DNA of 64,000 bases from Epiperipatus broadwayi (taxonomy: Eukaryota > Onychophora > Udeonychophora > Euonychophora > Peripatidae): contig JAQFVV010012396.1 of NCBI GenBank assembly GCA_028023455.1, positions 9,092,085-9,156,084 on the forward strand, given 5' to 3'. The notes below the pieces were generated by a model, which saw only the letters and a program-made list of their open reading frames with translations, searched no databases and was not told the origin of the DNA. The translations under genes were made by a program, and so were the position numbers. Below are positions 36,701 to 47,999 of the stretch, piece by piece (positions within the stretch are counted from its first letter, which is position 1; each line of letters begins with the position of its first letter).

Positions 36701-38672
36701 AGGATAATTTTGAAATAGCACAAGAGAAAGGATACACCAAACAAATAAGCAGAAAATAGATACCACCAAAGATGACTGCACATGTATTTAAACCACTGTG
36801 GGGCTCTAGAGAAAACAAAGTTCTCTGGAGTGAGACAGGATAATGCTCTGGGCTAATTAATAAAAAATAATAGTGTGCACGTATTAGTTACACACCCATA
36901 CAAAAAGTAAATATATAACAAAAAGAAATATATATATATATTAATTTTAAATAGGTAAGGTGGACTTTTTAAACTGGAAAAAATAGTAATTACCTTAAAA
37001 TCAATTATCTCTTTCTAATTTAAAAATTTAAAGCATTCTGGGACTGATTAAGATGACTCCAGAGAACTGCATAAAAGATAATTAGCTTTGTGAAGAGACC
37101 AGTATGTCAGCAAAGAAGCAATATCTAGACACCTGAGAAGTTAGATAAACCTCAATACGCATCCACAGCCCAGTTAAAGATCACCCAAAGGTATATTGGA
37201 ACTTTTGAAAGCCTATCTCAATCTATATTATGCTTTAAATAAGTCTTTGGCAAAACTGATATGCAAGTAATGCATTAAATTGTAAAATAAATTTCATTTG
37301 TATGTTTTATATTGCTCAGGCAATATGTAAAATAATTATATTAAATGTTCTTTTTAAAGTATTTTGCTCTAGTAGTCTGTTTTAATTTGTGTCTGTTCGG
37401 AGTGTTTAGATATAGCTGCTAATAATTCAGACAAAAACTCAATGAAATCTATTGCTATATCTGTCATGAAATCTTCCAAGGATTCATTTGGCTTGCAAGT
37501 GTGCTGACCTAAGTCCGTTGCTATATTCTAAATCCATATTTGCTTTTATCTAGCGTAGCTTTCATCATTAAATACTTGGATATTAATAATAACAGGCAGA
37601 ATAGAAAAATCAATTAAACAATAAATTTCAGATCCCATAATGACATCTTAAATTTTAATTTACCAAGTTAGATTAAAGAATTAAAAAAAAAATTATATAG
37701 TAATTTTTTTAAAACAAATTATCAATACATATAAAATATGAAAACTAATGACATACATTATAATATAAAATAGAAATTCCTACAAGACTACAAAAAGAAC
37801 AAAATATATTTAAATTAAATAAAAAATATGATAATTTTAAAGATAAAATTCTCGATATGCAGATTAAATTTAAAAATAAAGCATGAATAATATATTATCT
37901 TCAATAGAAAAATTAGCTTAGTGATTAGAAATATAACAAAAGTTAAAAGGAATAAATATATTTTTGAATTCTCTGTAATATTAAAACCTCCTAATCCAAC
38001 AATAAATACTTTTTCACAAAATCTTGACGAATTATGCAAATTATTAATGATTAAACTTTGTAGGAAATAAAACACAGAATGTAAAACGTAAATAGCTAAA
38101 TTATTTACGATTTTCAAAGAAAGTGTTTTTTATATATTAGAAAGAGCAAAATGAAAAATTCAAATTCAGAACTCAACCCGCTTTTCAATTAAGAACTTGC
38201 AATACAAAAAAAAGTGTTATTAGTTAGTGTATTATATATAATAAAAATTAAACTATCATATAAATGGCTTCCAATAATTATACATAATAATAAAAAAAGT
38301 AACCCAGATTAATACCATATTAAAATAAAACTGTTATTAAAGTAATAACTCCTAATTTTTTAAACAAAAGAACCTACGAAATTCAGAAAAAAAATTATAA
38401 ATACAATCCAAAATATGATTACAACCATAAATCAAATGACATATAATAAAAAATATTTTTAAAAATGTCGAATTCATTAGCAAGTTAATATAATACTATT
38501 ATTAAATAATTCTTTTGGCGGCTAAACATGATTAATCACTCCGCGTAAAAACATCCACGATTACACAATTTTTTCTAAGCCCACATGGTTAAGTAATGTT
38601 TATATTGTACAATTATATATTATTAATGTTTCTATAACAAGAATGCGTGACAATTACTTTCATTTTGACCAT
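36701..38672. other. A+T-rich intronic sequence next to UCK exon 1
   Basis: About 36700-37300 may still be Gypsy relic C 3' sequence but has no motif I can name. From 37300 to 38672 I see only A+T-rich sequence. The minus-strand open frame at 37815-38117 is low-complexity and hydrophobic, rich in Ile, Phe and Leu, and is rejected as a gene. Confidence 0.35.
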
Positions 38673-38674
38673 AC

Positions 38675-38776
38675 CTTCCCTGAAGCTGTTCCTCCTGCTA
38701 CTCCTATTAGAAAAGGAGTCTTGCTATCGCCATTCAGGTGCCACTTCATAGTACTGTCACTAGCACTTGCCGCCAT
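38675..38776 (-). CDS. UCK: Uridine-cytidine kinase, exon 1
   Basis: On the minus strand an ATG at 38776 opens a 34-codon frame that ends in PFLIGVAGGTASGK, the Walker A P-loop that binds ATP phosphates. The exon closes with GGGAAG|GTATGG (donor at 38673-38674) in phase 0. Exon 2, 32 kb away on the same strand, starts SSVCQKI, which is exactly what should follow. The short variable N-terminus before the P-loop is normal for UCK1 and UCK2. The ATG context (CCAATGG) is acceptable and no earlier in-frame ATG was seen. The exon faces the SCYL3-like exon head to head. The plus-strand frame over the same bases (38643-38828) is a shadow. Confidence 0.88.
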
Positions 38777-39113
38777 TGGAAAAACGGACATACAGAAAAT
38801 ATATTTTATTTATAAAAATTGCTATTAAAATATCATCAATACAAAAAGTATATTAAAATGACAATAAACATATAATCACTAAACCAATTATCAGCAATTT
38901 TATGTGCCTTAATATATCTAATAAATGTGGAATTTGGTTAAATACTATAAATTTTTAAAATAAGCGATTAAAATCCTTGCTCTTTTTTTTTTTTTTTTTC
39001 CAATATGGCTGTTATTAACGTCAAAATTATAAGAAAGAAAATAATTTAGCATTGCAAATTGCATTAAAGTGTCAAATATAATAAATTCTACTTCTAGTTA
39101 ATGAAATTTACTA
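38777..39113. promoter_or_regulatory. Head-to-head promoter region, UCK and SCYL3-like gene
   Basis: This 337-bp interval separates the start codons of two divergent genes and must hold both 5' leaders and promoters. It is A+T-rich, with a long T-run at 38983-38999 followed by CCAATATGG. I see no CpG-rich island and no TATA box placed convincingly. Transcription starts cannot be fixed from sequence alone. Confidence 0.5.
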
Positions 39114-39290
39114 ATGGGAAATGAAAGTAGCACTTTACAGCAATGTAACATTTTAAATGCTTTTGAAACTAAGTCTTCAAAAGTTTGGTCTCATCATCCA
39201 GCTATTCGTGAAGATGATTCCAAAGTTTCAGTATTTATTCTTATTAAAAATAATATAGAAGAATTGGGTTATTTTGAAAATGCAATAAAG
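39114..39290 (+). CDS. SCYL3: SCYL3-like pseudokinase, first coding exon
   Basis: The exon has 59 codons from ATG at 39114 to GCAATAAAG|GTAAGC, a strong donor, in phase 0. It begins MGNESS, a good N-myristoylation signal (Gly2, Ser6), as in SCYL3. The following HPAIREDDSKVSVFI and ENAIK align with the start of the SCYL3 kinase-like domain, where the family reads HPA/YPA, D-G/S-K, SVF and A-A/I-K before the conserved H-L-K block. SCYL3 is a catalytically inactive kinase that binds ezrin and acts at the Golgi and cell edge. The next exon is not recognised in this window. It could instead be another SCY1-like member. The call rests on about 50 residues. Confidence 0.6.
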
Positions 39291-40152
39291 GTAAGCATTA
39301 AAATAAAAATCATTTGAAAATAAATTATAATGATATATGTAGTAAAAATATGAAAAGAAAACGTTGACAATTTTTAAGGCCTTGTAATAATTTAATTTTT
39401 TTTTTTTTTAAATTTCACTTATAATTAGCAAAGTATTTTATTTTTTAAATAACTTAATTAATGAAGCAGTGCTGATAAAATATCATGAACTATTTTTTTA
39501 AAAATAAAAATGTATAAATTTCATTTTCAATAATTATTCAATATTAAAGATAACTAGATATATGTGAACTTACAATGTTAAAATTCCAAATTATTTTTTA
39601 TTTGAAATAAAATATTGGCTTATAATATATATATATGAATTTTGTACTATATTGTCTAAAAATATTTTTAAAATTATAAAGCTACCATTATTTTAATGTT
39701 AAGTAATATTTTTAATTTAAACATATTAATGCGTTTTTATTGCAATGAAGCTCTTAGAGAAATATATACCTATATATTTTTATTATCAAGGTTTTTCGTT
39801 TTTTTTAAAAAAAAAACAACTTACGAAGTATTAGAAGTTTAGTACTTGATCGGTGTAATGGTTCTCTTTTACAATTGCATCATCGACTGATGCGAATATT
39901 TTAAGCTACAATTTTGGGGTTTTATCTTTTAGTCATTCTTCATTCGTTGAGGTAATTATAGATCATTTTAATAATTTATCCTCATTATATTTCCAATAAT
40001 ATTTAATGTATATATATATTAAAATTTATATAAATTAAAAAATATATATTAAATGTATTTCTGATCATCGTAAATAAATATTTTTTAATTTTTTTTTACG
40101 TAATCGTCAGGCATATTTTTGAAATTTAAATTTTTTTTCTTTCCTTTTTTAG
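39291..40152 (+). other. Intron between the SCYL3-like exon and the CEP97-like exon
   Basis: The interval starts with GTAAGC and ends with a pyrimidine-rich tract and AG (40151-40152). Joining the two exons directly does not work: phase 0 gives HWKCYKILLNSCI and then a stop. A short LRR-like stretch, SIRSLVLDRCNGSLLQL, at about 39830-39880 on plus might be an upstream CEP97 exon, but no clear splice sites frame it. Confidence 0.35.
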
Positions 40153-41169
40153 CATTGGAAGTGTTACAAAATACTTTTAAATTCTTGTATTTAAAACAAA
40201 AGACTTTCAAGGGGAAAAAGTGCATTCAATATCCATCCAGTCAAGCATTGGCAGATAAAATTAGGAGTGATCAGAAATTTGTAATTTCTTTTCTATCACA
40301 ATTCTATGCACAGTATATATATTAAACAAAGTATGGAGTCTTGTACTAATAATATAGATTATAATGCTAATCCTTTGCAATCCAACACTCAGTATATACC
40401 AGTTCCTAGGGAGCAAGTTAAGAAATCTGTAGAACTTTGTAATTCTCACAGTGAATTTTTATTAGATATGAATACGTCCTTTTCATCCGAGAGTTTAGAT
40501 GATTGTAATATGGGCATGAAAGCAACTTTTCAAAATAGCACTCAGCCTGTTCTACCTTTGAGTAGTTTATCTGATCATCAGTGTAATTCTTTAGCTTCTG
40601 CTGTTAAACCATTGAAAGTTTTGAATTTAGTTTTTAAGGATAAAATGCCTGCAGATGAAGTATTTAAATTTCAGCAATCGCAAATTATTAATGATAGCTT
40701 GAAACAAAATTATGCTTGTTCAAAAGTTTTTCAAAGTATGCCAAATCATGAAAGTGTTTCTTGTTTTTCTGAAGAAAATAGACTAAACACTAAAGATGAA
40801 AATAGTTTTAAAAAAGAAAATATTCATCCTGAAAATAACTTAATGCAAGAAGATATTTTTTACGCCATGAATCAATTTGATTGGGCTGCTCAAACTATTC
40901 AGTCTTACTGGCGAAGTTATCGTAATTACCAGAAAAATGTGAAAGTTTTGAATATAAGGAATGAAATAAGAAATAGACGCTTAGAAGATCATCTTTTATA
41001 TTTGATATTTGAAATTAAAAAGTCACAAAAGTTGTACGAACAAGAAAAGTGTTTGCGTATGCTACAAATGGAGGCTATTCGGTCTCTATGGAAAGAAATA
41101 AAAATGTTAGTAGTTTGGAAAAATGAAGTTTTAAAGATGTATGGTCTCCCATCTAAAGAAGTTACTTAG
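40153..41169 (+). CDS. CEP97: CEP97-like centrosomal protein, terminal exon
   Basis: An acceptor (T-rich tract, AG at 40151-40152) opens the exon and the stop is at 41167-41169. The 287-codon frame from 40306 holds a Ser/Asn-rich linker, an IQ motif (AAQTIQSYWRSYRNYQ, residues 194-209) and a coiled coil (about 215-275). Its pattern EIRNRRLEDH...QMEAIRSLW...VVW matches the calmodulin-binding IQ region of CEP97, which with CP110 caps centrioles and blocks cilium growth. The upstream piece (40153-40325) is open in another frame, SSQALADKIRSDQKFVISFL. One extra TA unit in the TATATATAT run near 40314-40322 would join them, so a 2-bp slip or assembly error is likely. The LRR half is not found. It is shorter after the IQ region than vertebrate CEP97. 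Confidence 0.7.
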
Positions 41170-43349
41170 GAAAACCAAGCAAAAAAATTAATGCAGTGGT
41201 CATTAATAAAAAGAAAAAGAAAAAAATATAGTTACATTTATGTTTATATAAGAGTTTATATATATGAAAGAACAATTGTTAACATAATAAAAAATTAATA
41301 AATGTATCACACTATGTAGGTTGTTTGTATTTTTTATATATTTATAAAATAGAAAGTGCATGTGTGAGAATTAGTGCTGAAATTTTTTAAATGTGGCTTA
41401 GTTTTGAAAATTTAAAATTCAAGGTGTTAATTTTTAACTTATTAACAGTATATATAAAAAATCATTAATAATGAATTTTTTTTATAAAAATTAGTTATTA
41501 CTATAAAAAAAAAAAGATTTAATACATAAATGTTTAATAAAATATATTTTTTAAAAATTTATGCTTCAAATTAATTTTGAAATCCAGTCAATATAATTCA
41601 ATTCATTTTTTCTTTCTAAAAATATCTAATTATTGTAAAATAAAATATCAAAAAATACACATCCTATGGCATTTTGTTTACTAAACTTTATTTTGCAATA
41701 AATATAGATCATATTTAAATTTCTTTAGTAATTTGTAATTTTAAATATAGTAAAGATTTATGTATATGTGTATAAATGTCACATTACTGATTTTTTTTAA
41801 TCAATACTCTTGACTAATTTCAAATTTTTTGAGTATTCAAACCACTATTTGGTCATTTATAGAAAAATTGAATATATATATATATAATTAGATATTTGGT
41901 ATAGAAATTTATGATTAGTGATATGATTATAAAAAAAATGAAATTAACAATTTGTAAAAAAAAACTTAAGTAAAAATATATAGTATTAAAAAAAGAAACA
42001 TTGAATGAAAAAAGTTTACCAAGGGAAGGATAAAAAGAGAAAAATTAAAGAAGCTTTGACCATAGCCAAAGATCAATTGCAATAAATAAAAAAAGTCACT
42101 GGCGACCCTATCGAAGAAATGAGTTCTCTAAAAAGATTTCAAATAAAAATTTACATAACTGCACAATAAATTAAAATGAATTTAAATATCAGCAAGTATA
42201 TATAAATACCATCAATAATAGAAATGTAAAAAAGCTATGATTATGATACACAATGTATTAAAGCATACTCAGCGTGAATAAATTCAATTTTTTTAAAACT
42301 ACATACATCTACCTTTTCTTTATAAATGTCTGAATATTTATATGTCTAAAAATATATATCATATAGTAAAAGTGATAATCTGGTGATTATGCATAATTAC
42401 CAACCATCTTTGTGAATATTAAATTTAAATTTTTCACATTTACTGCAAATTTTACATAATTCCCAAATCAAGTTTGTAAATTTGATAAATATGCCAGTAT
42501 TTCTCGTATAATTTTCAAATGAATTTGGTAAGTTTGATAAATATCACTGAATATATTACTTTTAAAGAAATGTTTGCATTATTTCCAAGATGTAATTCAT
42601 AAATTTGATAAATATGAAATTTTCCTCTTTTTTTGTTTTAATAAAGTAACATGGATTTAAACAAATTTTAATAAAAGAATGAAAAATACAAATTTTGTTT
42701 TATTAATATTAAAACAATTTAATAAACATAAACTAAAACAAATTGTTTCAGCTTAATATTGGAATTATGTATACAAAAATATCAAAAAAATTGTTGTAGA
42801 ACTAATAATTTTTACTGTTTATTCAAGCATGGCAAACTAACATGACCTTTTGATTTACATAATTTTTCTTGCATTTAGTTGAATTACACTTTTATTTCCA
42901 TGAGCCATTTAGTACTACTCCTGATCTGAAAGTGTTGGGTTTTTTTTTTTTTCGCTTTTGTTAAGAAACGATGATATTCGAAACATTGTTTATTGTAAGA
43001 AATTGTTTATCACATAACTCAAACTAGAATATGATATACAATTGTGAAAGATTCCTTTGTTCCCAAATGATAGTACTCATCATTTTCATTAGCTAATATT
43101 ACTGCCAATATACCCTGCATCTGCTATTCTTAGTTTCACTGTACCTCCCATAGCAACCTGCCTTTGCATTCACTCATTTGTTCTCAACTTATTTTTTTCT
43201 GTTCTTGATTTACCTGCCTTTTGCATTTCACTCATTCTCAACTAATTTTTTTCCGTTCTTGATTTTAGAAAAACATCACTTCCATACTACATTATTCTTT
43301 AAAAGTTACTCGACGGGAATGTATTATTAATCAAATTTACCATTCTAAA
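41170..43349. other. 3' flank of the CEP97-like exon and A+T-rich sequence
   Basis: Several AATAAA words follow the stop codon (from about 41204, and near 41286-41300) and could serve as poly(A) signals. Beyond about 41350 there is A+T-rich sequence with no gene. TTTGATAAATAT recurs between 42482 and 42615, which suggests an old tandem repeat. Confidence 0.4.
43157..43267 (+). repeat. 56-bp tandem duplication
   Basis: CCTGCCTTTGCATT-CACTCA at 43157 and CCTGCCTTTTGCATTTCACT at 43213 each run on to TTCTCAACT-ATTTTTTTC and GTTCTTGATTTA. The two copies differ at a few positions. They lie just upstream of Gypsy relic B. Confidence 0.75.
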
Positions 43350-46300
43350 GAGGTGATTGTGTGTAATGGCCAATAAACTTGATCAATGAAATTATCAAAT
43401 CGTGGGAGGAAAGGTTTGAGAAATACACAGAAATGATCAATAAGCACATAGAGCAGTTAATACAGGAAACGATGATAGCCAAACTAGAAAATAGGAAAAT
43501 AATAGGAAGTATGAAAATGGATGTAAAGAAGTTAGTGGATAAAATTGAAAATAAAGAGGAAGAGAAAAGTGTAAGTATGTATGCGCATTTAAATAGCTCA
43601 CATACATAAGTCAGTTTTTAAAAATAGTAATACTTTCGGGGAACGCAGGGGAGGCTCCGATTGACCACCTTGTCAGCCTGGAAAGCTATTTCGCATGGAA
43701 TCAGCTGAATGAGGAGGCAGTGGTAACTAGCTTTTAGTCATATTCAAGATGATGCTCAATTCTGGTGGGATTCACTATTCACAAAACCAGCTACATATAG
43801 AGAGTATAGGCAATCATTGTTAGCAAGCTATTGGAATGAAGTGCACTAAGAAAATATTAAACACCAGGTGTACAGGATAAATGGCAACCTGATGAACTTT
43901 TTGCTTCATTTTTTTTGCTAGCTAGTAGCGAGATTAAGATTGTTAACGGCTAATCCACTGTCAATATCAAATCATGCGAATAGTAAGGAATAATTTCCCA
44001 CATAAGGTCCAATAAATATTAATTGGAGTTGAACATAAAACAGTAGAGCAGATGATCAAGTTGCTTAGTGCATTTGACAGTGCAAGGCCAAAATAAGGAA
44101 AGGGAATTTGAATCTCTAGAAACAGGCAGACATAGGAGTATGATCCGCATAAAAGGAACTGGAATAGAAACAATAGAAAATTTTACAGCATAAAGAGCTA
44201 TGGGCAGAAAACAATGTAGGATAGAATATAACAAAGGGGATAGCCATTCACAGGTAGAAAACTTAGTGTGCAGCTGGGATGAAAAAGCTAATATTAACAC
44301 ATCATTGCCCTAAAGTGAAAGTAGTATTAGAGGGGGTTATAACAAGTGCTACTGGACTCTGGTAGTCAAGTGTCAGTAATGTCATGAGATATGTTTAGAC
44401 AAATCAGCTGCATAAACCTTAATATAAAAACATTGCCCTTAAAAATTAAATAACTATGGCAAATAGTAAAAGGTCTGCGTAAACATGGCTAGAAAAAAAA
44501 GAGTACAGTAATGTTTTGCTTATTTTAGAGGGGTTAATCCACTAGGTCAAACTTGGGTCGGATTTTATGCATAGGACAGACTGTGTGCTGGAGTATAAGC
44601 TATATCAGATAAGATTAAACGGCGAAGTATTGATATTTACATCTGGCAAAATGTATAAATCCGCCATTGTTGCATACAAAATATGGAGCAAAACTGGAAA
44701 TATGCGCTAAAGTAAAAGAATCAATATTTATAAATAATTATCAAAGAAAGCAACTTGAGCAGATGTTAAGCAAATACGAAAATGCTTTTTCGGTTGTCCC
44801 TGGGGTAATTCAAAGCTATGAACAAAGGATAAGACTCATGGAAGATCAGCCATACCAGACCAAGGCATATCCTGTTTCTCACCAATGCAGTGGGGAGGTC
44901 GAAAAGCAGATCGATAAAATGCTGGAGTGGAGAATCATATCCAAATGTTCATCGCCATTGTAACAGTAAAGAAAAAAGACGGGTCTATCCGGCTATTCTT
45001 GGACGTGAAACAGTTGAACAAAATAACTATCTCTGACACTAATGCTCTTCTGCCCATACACGAACTATTAGTAAAATTTTGTAATAAAAAAGGTGTTTTC
45101 AATGTTTGATTTAACTGCCCGTTATTGTTGGATCAAATTACACTTTTACGATCGAAAATATACTGCGTTTCGATACAATGGGCTTGCATACAACTTCAAC
45201 CGAATGGTTAAAAAATAGTGGGGCATGGCTAATACAGTGTTCAGATCAGGTATTATCGGATGAAATAAAATATTTAGTAGAGATATAGGTTGGTGACCTA
45301 ATTTTAACATCAGAAAATGTGGAACATTGTGATAATGTAATCAAAGGGAGGGAATTAAAATAAATTATAAAAAGCAATTTAATGCCAACAATTGTCAAGT
45401 TTTTAGGCCACATAATAAGTGGGAAAGAGATCCAACTGTATCCTGACAAAATTCAAGCAATCCAGGAGTTCTTAGTTCCTTGGAAAAAAAAAAACAAGGT
45501 TGTTTTTAGGGTTATGTAATTTTTATAACTGATGTTATACAAAATTTTCTTTCGACATGGAGCCACTACTGCAATTGTTTAAAAAGGAAAAACCTTGTGT
45601 ATGGATGGCGCAGCATAATAGCAGTTTTCAAAATGTTTAAACGATGTTCTTAAAGGAAGTGATACTGTCATATCCCGATTTTCGAAAACCATTTTTTGTA
45701 CAGACTGACAGCAGTGGGGTCAGATTGGGTGCTATTCTTCCACCTCCAAGAGGGGGGCTCGCAGGGGATCCTTTTTTTTATAAGCAGTTTATTGAAGAAT
45801 CCTGAATTAAATTACACGGTGACGGAAAATAAAGCTTTAGAAATTGTTTGGGCATTCCAAAAATTTTGTCAGGTTTTAATAGTATCAGAGATGATTGTAA
45901 TCACAGATCACAAGAGCCTCAAAGAATTTAATTATAGCATGAAACATTGCCAAGGGAAGGAGAATGTAGTGGCGGATACATTAAACCATTATCCAACATC
46001 ACTGGATCAAAGCATGTAAGTTGTAACATCTATGTATTACCTCAATGGAAATAGAAGAGGGTCAATAGAAAATAATCTCCAGGGATTAGGAGAAAGACAG
46101 CAGACTCCGATTGTGGGCAAATAATGAAATATCTGCGTCATCAACCCTTAAAAGGAAGCATAAATAACCCTTTGTGGAGAGCTAGAAAGGGCTATTGTAT
46201 GAAAAGGGGACTTTTACAACCCAAAAGGAAAGGAGAAAGTAAATAAAATATATAGTTGTACCCATTGCCCTGCAGAAGTGGAGGATTGAATATATTCAAA

Positions 46301-47240
46301 GATATGATCATTATGGAGCAAATAAAGTCTAGGGTTGGTTAAGTCATAAGTTCTACTGGCCAAGAATGTATGCCAGCATCCTGGCCATCATAAAGGAGTG
46401 CAAACAATGCCTTAAAACAAAATCACTTAATGCATCAGGCATAGGTCCACTTATGCCCATTTACTCTCAACAACCAAACAACTTAGTAGCCATAGATTAT
46501 TATGGATCATTGGCCCCGTTTAACAAAATGAAGTATCTGATAGTAGTTGATATTTTTTCTAAACTGGTGGCTGGGTTTTCTGTGTTGCAAGCAAACTCCA
46601 AACAAGCTATACAGGTGTTAGAGCAATGGCATTTTGAAACTATTGGAATCCCAGATAAAATTATTTCCGATCACGGAATTCCATTCTTCTCTAAAGAATG
46701 GAAGAAATGGATCAATAAACATAAGTTAAAACATGTCTATTCATAATCCGCAATTTAATCCATGTGAGTGAATCATGCGGGAATTAGAGCAGTTATTTAG
46801 AATTTATATATATATGATAATCAAAGAGGGTGGGTTAAGGAAATTCCACGGATTATTAATATGATAAATTGGTCTATATGGCTTCATTTTGGAAAGAATG
46901 TATCCTATTCATTTAAAACTAAACTGCCTTGGAAAAATGCCCTGTAGATAGGGATAGGGACGCTATCCAAGTGTGGTTTAAGCTAATGAAGATGGGAGTT
47001 AAGACAAGGGAAGGTAAATGGTACATTTATGATAGTTGATAGGGTTATGATAAGAATTAACCCTGTGACCCACCCAAAAAAACATATATGAAAAGTTCCA
47101 GACAATTTATGAGGGTCCTTATGTCATAGTACGCAAATACGATAACAATGTGTTTATCATGACAAAGGAACAAAAAGAAACTTATAATGCTCATTCGCTA
47201 AAATTGATGAAAAGGGAACTGCCTGACAAAACATAAATCG
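43350..47240 (+). pseudogene. Gypsy relic B: gag to integrase C-terminus
   Basis: This plus-strand Ty3/Gypsy element has the full order of domains but is broken by stops and shifts. Gag: a coiled N-terminal frame at 43379-43609, then FWWDSLFTKPATYREY-like sequence near 43770-43810. Protease: LLDSGSQVSV near 44350, active-site Asp-Ser-Gly kept. Reverse transcriptase: 44667-45480, with VTVKKKDGSIR intact and the YxDD site changed (Val-Gly-Asp after a stop, about 45287). RNase H: about 45670-46015, with TDHKSLKEF and KENVVADTL. Integrase: 46366-46746, with KECKQCL, AIDYYGS and IISDHGIPF, and a Glu in a later frame near 46765. Integrase tail: about 47080-47230. I found no LTR pair. Confidence 0.85.
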
Positions 47241-47999
47241 AAATAATTGGACAGACCCACAGGTAAAAAAAATATTGCAATTCGAAATATATTTTGGATA
47301 AAAAGAAATAAATGAATATGAAAAAATCAAACTAAAGAAAAATAAAATATCAGAGCTAAAATAGTCAAGTTGACACATTTTACCTCTCAAACAAGGGTGT
47401 GTGTGTGATGTAATGCTAGCGAGATATATTATAAATATGTGCATTACATGTTTCATAATTTAAAATAATAAATACCAAGAACTTATGTAATAAGCTTAAT
47501 TAAAGTCGAGATATTAAAGTAAATATTAAAACTTAGTTATTAGAAAGATATTAAAAATAAAGTAGATATCAAAAGATATTAAAAGTATTTAAAACTAGTA
47601 ATAATATGGAAAGCTCAGGGAGCCGGTTCAATATATTAATGAAAATCACTGAAACTTATTTGCAGGTAATTGATATCATTTTTAATTCATTACATATCTG
47701 GAAAAAAATTATGTAAAAAAACATTCTTAACTGCAGAATTTGAATGTTTATTCTGGGTGCAGAATGAAATAAGATAATTTATAAAAAAAATTTCTATAAA
47801 TGCTCTAATTTTATTCATTATTTAATCTGGTTTTTTTTTAGGGTTAGCTAATTATTCACTAACATCATAAAGGGATTTGCAGAGATTTCAACTATTGATA
47901 AATATCATTAATGGCTTTATTAAACCCATTAGGTCACTATAAATTAGATATGATAATTATTAACTATATGATTCGTAGTTTGGTTTGCGAAAATTACAT
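47241..47999. other. A+T-rich sequence
   Basis: I see no gene or clear element here. It may include the 3' part of Gypsy relic B. Confidence 0.35.

Larger units (their letters stand above)
6655..38674 (-). other. UCK intron 1, 32 kb, filled with transposon relics
   Basis: This interval lies between the donor of UCK exon 1 (GTATGG reading down from 38674) and the acceptor of exon 2 (6655-6656). It is 32,020 nt long. It separates the Walker A lysine from the serine that follows it. It contains members of at least five element classes: Gypsy LTR elements, an RTE LINE, a Merlin DNA transposon, a tRNA-derived SINE and an inverted-LTR palindrome. That the two exons belong to one gene is inferred from the exact phase and from family homology. 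Confidence 0.8.

Noticed and set aside
37815-38117. 100-codon minus-strand frame
   Set aside because: Low-complexity Ile/Phe/Leu/Lys-rich translation of A+T-rich DNA with no start context or motif.
38643-38828. 61-codon plus-strand frame
   Set aside because: Antisense shadow of UCK exon 1.
40153-40194. SCYL3 exon 2 reading HWKCYKIL after the 39290 donor
   Set aside because: The resemblance to the SCYL3 H-L-K block ends after three residues and a stop follows within 14 codons. The exon fits the CEP97-like frame better.
44019-44300. 93-codon minus-strand frame (and the overlapping 43967-44173)
   Set aside because: Shadow of the plus-strand Gypsy relic B.
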